Shown piece after piece: positions 43,617 through 49,322 of a stretch of 49,322 nucleotides of DNA. The position numbers and the translations under genes are program-made. Each line of letters begins with the position of its first letter. Within the stretch, counting starts at the first letter, position 1. Origin of the DNA: Stenotrophomonas raiganjensis (SeqCode) (lineage in GTDB: Bacteria > Pseudomonadota > Gammaproteobacteria > Xanthomonadales > Xanthomonadaceae); assembly GCF_030658505.1 (NCBI RefSeq), contig NZ_JAUTXR010000190.1:1-49322 (forward strand), in the 5' to 3' direction. The notes under the pieces were generated by a model that worked only from the letters and a program-made list of their open reading frames with translations, searched no databases and was not told the DNA's origin.

Positions 43617-44060
43617 TTACTCGATGCCCGGGCCGAAGGTCAGCGCGGTGCCGTCCTTCAGCTTGAGCTTCTCGGCCTGGCCTGCGTTGAGCTCCAGCAC
43701 GTATCGCGCTGGGCCACCGCTGGGGTAGGGCGGGCACATGTCGCCGGCCGAACACGGTGGCACATCGCGCTGCTGGCTGACCAGCCTGCGCTGGCTGTCG
43801 AAGTACAGGATGTCCAGCGCGATCTTGGTGTTCTTCATCCAGTACGCCTGCATTTCCTCGCGGTCGTGGATGAACAGCATGCCGTGGTCGGCCGCCATCT
43901 GGTCGCGGAACATCAGCCCGCGCGCGCGGGTTTCATCGTTGGTGGCCAGCTCCACCTGGTAGCGGGCGCCATCCAGCTCGACCCAGTGGCGGGCCGCATC
44001 GGTGGCGCAGCCGGCCAGGGCCAGCAGCGGAAGCATCAGCAGCGAACGCAACAGCGACAT
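43617..44060 (-). CDS. DUF192 lipoprotein
   Basis: A 147-residue lipoprotein. The signal peptide ends with lipobox LAGC (Cys18). The DUF192 core follows: VELATNDETRARGLMFRDQM, then MLFIHDREEMQAYWMKNTKI and ALDILYFDSQRRLVSQ, ending YVLELNAGQAEKL. The family is found across bacteria and archaea and its role is not established. It reads in the same direction as rpiA, with 21 bp between. Confidence 0.9.
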   Translation of the reverse strand: MSLLRSLLMLPLLALAGCATDAARHWVELDGARYQVELATNDETRARGLMFRDQMAADHGMLFIHDREEMQAYWMKNTKIALDILYFDSQRRLVSQQRDVPPCSAGDMCPPYPSGGPARYVLELNAGQAEKLKLKDGTALTFGPGIE

Positions 44061-44081
44061 CGTCAGGGTCCTTCGAAAGGG

Positions 44082-44729
44082 TCAGAGCACGACCGGCGGC
44101 TCGCCGCCGACGATCACCACGTCGGCGCGACGGCGCGCGAACAGGCCGACACAGACCACGCCCGGCAGCTGGTTGAGCTCGCGCTCCAGCTTTTCCGGAT
44201 CGGTGATCTGCAGGTTGTGGATGTCCAGGATCTGGTTGCCGTTGTCGGTGACCACGCCTTCGCGCCAGGTCGGCTGGCCGCCGGTCATGTCGCGGATCTG
44301 GCGGGCGACCAGGCTGCGCGCCATCGGGATCACTTCCACCGGCAGCGGGAATCTGCCCAGCACCGGCACCTGCTTGCTCGGGTCGACGATGCAGATGAAG
44401 CGCTCGCTGGCCTCGGCGATGATCTTCTCGCGGGTCAGCGCGGCACCGCCGCCCTTGATCAGGCACTTGTTGGGGTCGCACTCATCGGCGCCATCGACGT
44501 ACAGCGACAGGTTGCCGCTGTGGTTCAGCTCGATCACCTCGATGCCGTGCTGCTTCAGGCGTGCGGTGCTCTGCTCGGAGCTGGACACGGCGCCCTTGAT
44601 GCGGTGCTGGATGCGGGCCAGGGCATCGATGAAATAGGCCACGGTGGAACCGGTGCCGACACCGACGATCATGCCGTCTTCTACGTACTCGATGGCTTTC
44701 TCGGCGGCCAGGCGCTTGGCTTCGGACAT
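44082..44729 (-). CDS. rpiA: Ribose-5-phosphate isomerase A
   Basis: A 215-residue enzyme of the pentose phosphate pathway that interconverts ribose 5-phosphate and ribulose 5-phosphate. The motifs [36 protein letters not shown] and the catalytic Glu region REKIIAEAS are all seen. The length is the usual one. It is likely co-transcribed with the EVE-domain gene upstream (22 bp) and the DUF192 gene downstream. Confidence 0.97.
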   Translation of the reverse strand: MSEAKRLAAEKAIEYVEDGMIVGVGTGSTVAYFIDALARIQHRIKGAVSSSEQSTARLKQHGIEVIELNHSGNLSLYVDGADECDPNKCLIKGGGAALTREKIIAEASERFICIVDPSKQVPVLGRFPLPVEVIPMARSLVARQIRDMTGGQPTWREGVVTDNGNQILDIHNLQITDPEKLERELNQLPGVVCVGLFARRRADVVIVGGEPPVVL

Positions 44730-44751
44730 GGGAGAACTCTCAGGCAGGGAA

Positions 44752-45227
<476 letters not shown>

Positions 45228-45231
<4 letters not shown>

Positions 45232-45821
45232 GCGTTCACGGGGGCAGCGGAGGGGAACAGGGTGCCGTCTTCGGTGCAGATCGCATCCACCGGTACGTCC
45301 CACGACGCCACCGGCAAGGACTCGACCTGCTGTACCGCGAACGCCGCACCAACCAGCCAGGGCGGCGCCGGCCGGTCGTGGCGGAAGGCGAAGCTGCGAT
45401 CATACCAGCCGCCCCCCATGCCCAGCCGGCGGCACTGGCTGTCGAAGCCCACCAGCGGGGTCACCACCAGCGCCATCCGTTCCGGTTCCAGGGTGTCTTC
45501 CAGCGCCACATCCGGTTCGGGAATGCCGTAGCGGTTGCGGGTCAGCGGCTGACCGGGCCGCCACGGTGCGAAGCGCAGCACGTCACCGGCCAGCACCGGC
45601 AGGCAGTAGGTGAGTCGCTCCGGCAGTTGCAGCTGCCAGCGGTGCAGGGCGATTTCGCCATCCAGCGCCCAATAGCCGGCCACCGCACCTTCGCGCGGGG
45701 CAAATGGCAGTGCCAGCAGGGCGTCTGCAAGCGATTCTGCGGCGGCGATGCGCTCGGTGGCGGAAAGGTCGCGGCGGCGTTGCCGCAGGTCGTGGCGCAG
45801 GGCCTGGCGCGGGTCGGTCAT
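45228..45821 (-). CDS. ygfA: 5-formyltetrahydrofolate cyclo-ligase
   Basis: A 197-residue enzyme that turns 5-formyl-THF into methenyl-THF using ATP. The signature GIPEP and the C-terminal PLVGFDSQCRRLGMGGGWYD (residues about 130-149) are present. In proteobacteria this gene lies directly downstream of 6S RNA and zapA, exactly as here. The start at 45821 gives the family length; the open frame to 45917 would run into the 6S RNA. Confidence 0.94.
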
Positions 45822-45864
45822 GGCAGCGTGCTGCAGGGAACAGCCGTCATTGTGCCGCAAAGAA

Positions 45865-45894
45865 CAAGGGCGACGCCCGAAGACGCCGCCCTTG
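45865..45894 (-). terminator. Hairpin behind 6S RNA
   Basis: CAAGGGCGACGCCCGAAGAC then GCCGCCCTTG: about 12-bp arms around a GAAG loop. On the minus strand it is followed by TTCTTTG. It lies between 6S RNA and the 5-FCL gene and probably ends or attenuates the 6S transcript. Confidence 0.75.
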
Positions 45895-45898
45895 CTGG

Positions 45899-46091
45899 AA
45901 TATTGCATTCTCCGCAATGTCGATGCATGCGAAACGACCTTGAACCCGGGGGCTCAAGTGGGAACGCTGGAGAACCATCGGGCTTCCCGCTACAAGGCGG
46001 ACCTGCACTCCCGGCGCTGTCGCGCTCCCGGTGTCGTTCTTAAGGGACAAGGCGAATGTTTGCACATGCCGTCGAGTACCGCAGAGAACGC
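45899..46091 (-). ncRNA. ssrS: 6S RNA
   Basis: The conserved zapA - 6S - 5-FCL gene order places 6S RNA here, on the minus strand. The sequence supports it: TTCTCTGC at the 5' side (46081-46089 on plus) pairs with GCGGAGAA at the 3' side; CTTGAGCCCCCGGGTTCAAG corresponds to the CTTGAACC-GGTTCAAG hairpin of E. coli 6S, and GTCCGCCTTGTAGCGGGAAG corresponds to the region opposite the open-promoter bubble. The length, about 190 bases, is usual. 6S RNA binds sigma-70 RNA polymerase and lowers transcription in stationary phase. The exact ends are estimates. Confidence 0.85.
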
Positions 46092-46097
46092 GTGGCC

Positions 46098-46103
46098 ATT
46101 ATA
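46098..46103 (-). promoter_or_regulatory. -10 box of the 6S RNA promoter
   Basis: TATAAT on the minus strand is a perfect -10 hexamer, seven bases before the expected 6S 5' end. The -35 region (near 46121-46126) is weak. Confidence 0.7.
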
Positions 46104-46187
46104 GCCAGCGCGCAGGATCTGGATAGGCCGTTCGTCGGCAACAGTCCGTGCCAATTCAGATATGAGAAGACGCGTTGTGCACGATCT

Positions 46188-46484
46188 TCAGGCGTTGCCG
46201 TCGATGGCACGGTCCAGGCGCCGGTTCAGGTCGGCCAGCGTCTGCTGCAGGGCCACCGCCTGGCGGGCGTTCTCGTCGCGCAGCAGTTGCAGTTCGTGGG
46301 CCAGGTTCAGCGCGGCCAGCACGGCAACGCGATCAACCGCGGCCATGCGGTTGCTGCCGCGGATCTCGCGCATGCGCGCATCGAGCAGGCGTGCGGCGGC
46401 CATCAGGCTGTCGCGCTCATCGCCGCCGACGCCCACGGTGTATTCACGATCGAGGATGCGGACACTGACCGGTTCGGCGCTCAT
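46188..46484 (-). CDS. zapA: Cell division protein ZapA
   Basis: A 98-residue protein that bundles FtsZ filaments at mid-cell. The N-terminal VSVRILDREYTVGVGGDERD and the following LMAAARLLDARMREIRGSNR are typical, then a C-terminal coiled coil from about residue 60. It lies between a ZapB-like gene upstream (four-base overlap) and 6S RNA downstream. Confidence 0.96.
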   Translation of the reverse strand: MSAEPVSVRILDREYTVGVGGDERDSLMAAARLLDARMREIRGSNRMAAVDRVAVLAALNLAHELQLLRDENARQAVALQQTLADLNRRLDRAIDGNA

Positions 46485-46702
46485 GTGTGCTGCTCCAGGG
46501 ATTTGAGCCGGCTGATCATCGCTTCCACCCGCGAGCGCGCCTGCTCGTTCTTGGCCAGCAGCGTCGAGCGCTCGGCCACCAGCTGTTCCTGCTGGTGGCG
46601 CAGGCTGCGGTTCTCTTCGGCCAGGCGCTGGTTGCGTTCAAGCAACGCGTCCACGCGGGCGGCAAAGTCCTGCAGCTGGGCAAGGGGATCGGCGGGTTCC
46701 AT
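46481..46702 (-). CDS. ZapB-like coiled-coil protein (TIGR02449 type)
   Basis: A 73-residue, almost wholly coiled-coil protein (LLERNQRLAEENRSLRHQQE, then QLVAERSTLLAKNEQARSRV). It is the small protein usually encoded before zapA in gammaproteobacteria. The start at 46702 (MEPADPLAQL) is the only short option; longer frame extension is a shadow. Its stop overlaps the zapA start (ATGA). Confidence 0.85.
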   Translation of the reverse strand: MEPADPLAQLQDFAARVDALLERNQRLAEENRSLRHQQEQLVAERSTLLAKNEQARSRVEAMISRLKSLEQHT

Positions 46703-46855
46703 GCGGGCACGATAGGCAAGCCGGGTGAGGGCGGTCAAGCGCTGTCGCAGCAAGGCTGGACGGCCACGAGGAGGATGCCGCAGGGTTGCTACACTACGGG
46801 GTCTCACGGGCGCGCGTGCGCGCCCCGGGTTTCCTTATTCCGAACGAGCCGCACG

Positions 46856-47404
46856 ATGACCGAACTTCCCTCCGTCGACGACGTTACCCGCGCCAGCCAG
46901 GCGCTGGGCCTGGGCGCCACCGCTGCCGAGCTGCACGGTGCGCTGTGTGGCTGGCTGGCCGCCGGCGGCGCCCCCGGCAACGATTGGCCGGCGCGCGTGC
47001 TGGCCGACGACAACCTGCCGCCGGTGGCCGCCGGCAGCGTGCTGGAGCAGCTGCTGCAGGCCACCATCAAGCAGCTGGAAGACCGCGACTTCGCCTTCGA
47101 ACTGCTGCTGGCCGACAGCAACGACGTGTCCGCGCAGGCCGATGCCATGTTCAGCTGGACCCGCTCGTTCCTGGGCGGCTTCGGCCTGGGCAGCGGCGGC
47201 CGCCGCCCGGCCCTGTCCGAAGAGGGCGAAGAAGCGCTGACCGACATGGCCAGCCTGGCGCGTGCGTCCAGCGAGGATTTCGAGGCCGGCGGCGATGATG
47301 ACGACGAAGCCCTGTCGGAGATCGAGGAGTTCATCCGCGTGGCGGTGCTGCTGCTGCACGGCGACGTGGTGCTGGCCGCGCGCCATCGGCAGCGCCTGAA
47401 CTGA
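46856..47404 (+). CDS. ygfB: YgfB / UPF0149 family protein
   Basis: A 182-residue protein. The typical region is ASQALGLGATAAELHGALCG followed by WLAAGG, then MFSWTRSFLGGFGLGSGG and EEFIRVAVLLLHGDV. In Pseudomonas YgfB affects expression of ampDh3 and beta-lactam resistance; the role here is not shown. Its stop overlaps the pepP ATG by one base (TGATG). It is divergent from the ZapB-like gene. Confidence 0.93.
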   Translation: MTELPSVDDVTRASQALGLGATAAELHGALCGWLAAGGAPGNDWPARVLADDNLPPVAAGSVLEQLLQATIKQLEDRDFAFELLLADSNDVSAQADAMFSWTRSFLGGFGLGSGGRRPALSEEGEEALTDMASLARASSEDFEAGGDDDDEALSEIEEFIRVAVLLLHGDVVLAARHRQRLN

Positions 47405-48732
47405 TGGATATCAAGCAGCGCACCGGCATCGCGGCCGGCGAATACAAGCGTCGTCGCCGCCAGCTGATGGACATGGCCGGCGAGGACGCGATCCTGGTGC
47501 TGCCGGCCGCGGCCGAGAAGGTGCGCAGCCTCGATACCCATTACCCGTTCCGGCAGGATTCGGACTTCCAGTACCTGAGTGGTTTCCCGGAGCCGGAAGC
47601 GGTGCTGGTGTTGATCCCGGGCCGCCGCCACGGCGAAGCCATCCTGTTCTGCCGCGAGCGCGATGCCGAGCGCGAGGCCTGGGATGGCAGCCGTGCCGGC
47701 CAGGAAGGGGCGGTGGCGCAGTACGGCATGGACGATGCCTACCCGATCGACGATCTGGACGACATCCTGCCGGGCCTGCTGGAGGGCCGTTCGCGCGTCT
47801 ACTATCACTTCGGCCGCGATGCCGACTTCGACCTGAAGCTGATCGGCTGGGTCAACCGCGTGCGTTCGCAGGTACGCCACGGTGCACAGCCGCCGCATGA
47901 GTTCCTGGAGCTGGGCCACCTGCTGCACGAGCAGCGCCTGTTCAAATCCGGTGCCGAAGCGGCATTGATGCATCACGCAGCGCAGATCAGCGTGCGTGCG
48001 CATCTGGCCGCGATGAGGGCAGCCAGGGCCGGCATCCACGAGTACGAACTGCAGGCGGAGCTGGAACGCGTGTTCCGCGCCAACGACGCCGTGCCGGCCT
48101 ATTGCAGCATCGTCGGCGCCGGCCGCAACGGCTGCATCCTGCATTACCGCGACAACAACGCGCGTTCGCGCGACGGCGAACTGGTGCTGATCGATGCCGG
48201 TGCCGAGTACCGTGGCTACGCCAGCGACATCACCCGCACGTTCCCGGTGAACGGTCGTTTCAGTGCCGAGCAGCGTGCGCTGCACGATCTGGTCGGTGAA
48301 GCGCAGGCCGCGGCGCTGGCCCAGGCCAAGCCGGGCGTGCCGTATGAAAATGGCCATCTGGCGGCGGTGCAGACCTTGACCGAGGGCCTGCTGCGGTTGG
48401 GCCTGCTGAAGGGTTCGCTGGAAAAGAACCTTTCCGAAGGCCTGTACCAGCGCTTCTACCGGCACAAGACCGGGCACTGGATCGGCATGGACGTGCACGA
48501 CGTGGGCGACTATCGCCTGGCCGGTGATTCGCGCCTGCTGGAGCCGGGCATGGCGTTCACCATCGAGCCGGGGCTGTACATCGGCGCGGACGATACGACG
48601 GTGGAACCGCGCTGGCGTGGCATCGGCATCCGTACCGAGGACGATGTGCTGATCACCGATGACGGTCATCGGGTGTTGACCGATGGCCTGGCGCGCAGCG
48701 CCGACGAGATCGAAGCGGTGATGGCGGGGTAA
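47404..48732 (+). CDS. pepP: Xaa-Pro aminopeptidase (aminopeptidase P)
   Basis: A 442-residue metallopeptidase that removes an N-terminal residue before proline. The N-terminal creatinase-like domain is followed by a pita-bread domain with the metal ligands: Asp of LVLIDAGAEYRGYASDITRT, His of HKTGHWIGMDVHDVGD, Glu of FTIEPGLYIG and Glu of IGIRTEDDVLITDDG. In many relatives ubiH follows directly; here a repeat block and an insertion sequence follow. Confidence 0.96.
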   Translation: MDIKQRTGIAAGEYKRRRRQLMDMAGEDAILVLPAAAEKVRSLDTHYPFRQDSDFQYLSGFPEPEAVLVLIPGRRHGEAILFCRERDAEREAWDGSRAGQEGAVAQYGMDDAYPIDDLDDILPGLLEGRSRVYYHFGRDADFDLKLIGWVNRVRSQVRHGAQPPHEFLELGHLLHEQRLFKSGAEAALMHHAAQISVRAHLAAMRAARAGIHEYELQAELERVFRANDAVPAYCSIVGAGRNGCILHYRDNNARSRDGELVLIDAGAEYRGYASDITRTFPVNGRFSAEQRALHDLVGEAQAAALAQAKPGVPYENGHLAAVQTLTEGLLRLGLLKGSLEKNLSEGLYQRFYRHKTGHWIGMDVHDVGDYRLAGDSRLLEPGMAFTIEPGLYIGADDTTVEPRWRGIGIRTEDDVLITDDGHRVLTDGLARSADEIEAVMAG

Positions 48733-48742
48733 GGGGTTCTTC

Positions 48743-48763
48743 TGCAGGGCTTGCAGCCCTGCA
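48743..48763. terminator. Hairpin after pepP
   Basis: TGCAGGGCTTGCAGCCCTGCA, about 9-bp arms. No T run follows. It lies 10 bp after the pepP stop. Confidence 0.5.
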
Positions 48764-48798
48764 CCCGCAGAGGCAAAAGCAAGAGCTGCATTCCGTAG

Positions 48799-48920
48799 GA
48801 TGGCGGGGCGGTGTGGCTGGGCAGGACACGCCGTAAACCCATCCGTGGGGGCTCGATGGCGCCATCCATGGCGCCAACGGTCCTGCCCAGCCACACCGCC
48901 CCACCTCTGACAGATTCCTG
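48799..48920. repeat. Long hairpin repeat, copy 3
   Basis: Opposite orientation to the copy at 43427. Outer arms at 48802-48826 (GGCGGGGCGGTGTGGCTGGG then CAGGA) and 48880-48904 pair perfectly or nearly so. The inner hairpin is TGGCGCCATCCATGGCGCCA (48857-48876). GGACACGCCGTAAACCCATC (48823-48842) and CCACCTCTGACAGATTCC at the end are the complements of blocks in the other copies. Confidence 0.9.
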
Positions 48921-48933
48921 CGGCTGGGGGGGG

Positions 48934-49042
48934 GTGCCGACCGTTGGTCGGCACATCTGTCAGATATCGAATGAATCATCCGCGCATGGCGTGGATCTAC
49001 TGGCAATTGCGGCTGTTGGTAGGTGTCGACCTTGGTCGACAC
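48934..49042. repeat. Three REP-like palindromes
   Basis: GTGCCGACCGTTGGTCGGCAC at 48934-48954; CATCCGCGCATGGCGTGGAT then CTAC at 48977-49000; GTAGGTGTCGACCTTGGTCG then ACAC at 49019-49042. The last two point their GTAG ends towards each other. The 49043-49107 stretch has a short GAGCGAGCGCAGCGAGCGA repeat and a pyrimidine run (GATCTTCTTTTTCTTTT), and no gene. Confidence 0.75.
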
Positions 49043-49107
49043 AGAGCGAGCGCAGCGAGCGACCCGCTTTAGATCTTCTTTTTCTTTTCCGTGGTTGGAC
49101 GCGCGCA

Positions 49108-49188
49108 GGAAACTGTCAGAGGTGGGGCGGGATGGGTTCGCGGGGGTGTCCGCGGCATGGATGCCGCGGCCAAGCCCCCAGGGTGAAG
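49108..49188. repeat. Long hairpin repeat, copy 4, truncated
   Basis: The left part of the element is present: GGAAACTGTCAGAGGTGGGG (49109-49128) and the inner hairpin CCGCGGCATGGATGCCGCGG (49150-49169), then AAGCCCCCAGGG. The right arm that should pair with GGTGGGGCGGGATGGGTTCG is missing. The sequence changes at the start of the insertion sequence at 49189. Confidence 0.75.
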
Positions 49189-49322
49189 TGACCCCCGGGA
49201 GTTGGACGCCAGATCCAACCCCGAGGGATACATGAACAGATACGACGCACGTTTCAAACTGCAGGTCGCCAAAGAGGCCTGCAAGACCTCCACATCGGTC
49301 AAAGCCATTGCCCGTCGCCACG
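49189..49322 (+). mobile_element. Left end of an insertion sequence
   Basis: The element seems to begin with TGACCCCCGGGAGTTGGACG (49189-49208), starting with TG as IS3-type elements do. It contains GTTGGACGCCAGATCCAAC, a small hairpin, and then a transposase start. The right end and any target duplication are outside the window. Confidence 0.6.
49232..49322 (+). CDS. Transposase OrfA-like protein, N-terminal fragment
   Basis: Thirty codons before the window ends: MNRYDARFKLQVAKEACKTS, then TSVKAIARRH. The pattern R-Y-x2-x-F-K-x2-V-x3-A and S-V-x2-I-A-R-R-H is the helix-turn-helix start of IS3/IS66-type OrfA (Transposase_8-like) proteins. AGG lies eight bases upstream. The IS family cannot be fixed from this fragment. 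Confidence 0.7.
   Translation, partial: MNRYDARFKLQVAKEACKTSTSVKAIARRH

Noticed and set aside
43368..43728. Short open frames in the repeat block (both strands)
   Set aside because: They lie in REP and long-hairpin sequence and share residues only because the repeats are alike.
48811..49235. Open frames after pepP
   Set aside because: Made of repeat sequence; no start signals and no conserved protein feature.

Overview
The window looks like chromosomal DNA from a Stenotrophomonas (S. maltophilia complex) or close Xanthomonadaceae relative. The evidence is the high GC content, the short palindromes ending in the tetranucleotide GTAG (the SMAG type of REP known from S. maltophilia), and a typical Xanthomonad gene set: many TonB-dependent receptors, a PPi-type phosphofructokinase beside an H+-pyrophosphatase, and a zapA/6S RNA/5-FCL block. 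The organism call is an inference from these signs. I saw no tRNA, rRNA, CRISPR array, prophage or defence island.

Layout. 1-5.3 kb: end of a gamma-glutamyltransferase gene, a BCCT transporter, a TPP riboswitch with thiC, and a small channel-like membrane protein. 5.5-12.2 kb: a membrane-bound ToxR/CadC-like regulator with a periplasmic beta-propeller, an AraC regulator, a TonB receptor and a small secreted Cys-rich protein. 12.2-14.7 kb: an HDOD signalling protein, soluble pyrophosphatase and a secreted hypothetical. 14.7-22.8 kb: an iron/heme region with ECF sigma factor, FecR anti-sigma, STN-type TonB receptor, heme oxygenase, a DUF454 protein and a private ExbB-ExbD-TonB set, the last five genes tightly coupled. 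22.8-30.5 kb: H+-pyrophosphatase, DUF488 protein, PPi-phosphofructokinase, adenylate kinase, mpl and a LON-domain protein. 30.6-40.1 kb: a DedA-PAP2-LssY fusion, a RIO-like kinase with a DUF2867 partner, lipoproteins, an SDR, a Kv-type channel, an acetylornithine-type aminotransferase, a HAD phosphatase and azurin. 40.2-48.7 kb: hemL, thiE, rubredoxin, SirB1-like protein, DUF192 protein, rpiA, EVE protein, 5-FCL, 6S RNA, zapA, a ZapB-like coiled coil, ygfB and pepP. 48.7 kb to the end: a repeat-rich stretch and the left end of an insertion sequence.

Most genes are core metabolism. Two themes connect separate loci. One is pyrophosphate use: ppa, hppA and the PPi-dependent phosphofructokinase lie within 14 kb. 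The other is iron/heme: sigma/anti-sigma signalling, uptake, heme cleavage and energy transduction follow one another.

The most unusual DNA is between the genes. At least four palindrome families occur: GTAG-type REPs (single and as inverted dimers), a 40-bp GGGGTCGGATCC palindrome (3 copies), a 26-34-bp-arm GGGGACGGAGGGGAT palindrome (2 copies), and a hairpin of about 115-125 bp (4 copies) whose arms differ in sequence between copies yet stay complementary. One copy of the last family appears to be cut by the insertion sequence at the right edge. I did not find a clearly new multi-gene system; the long hairpin family is the best candidate for something poorly described.
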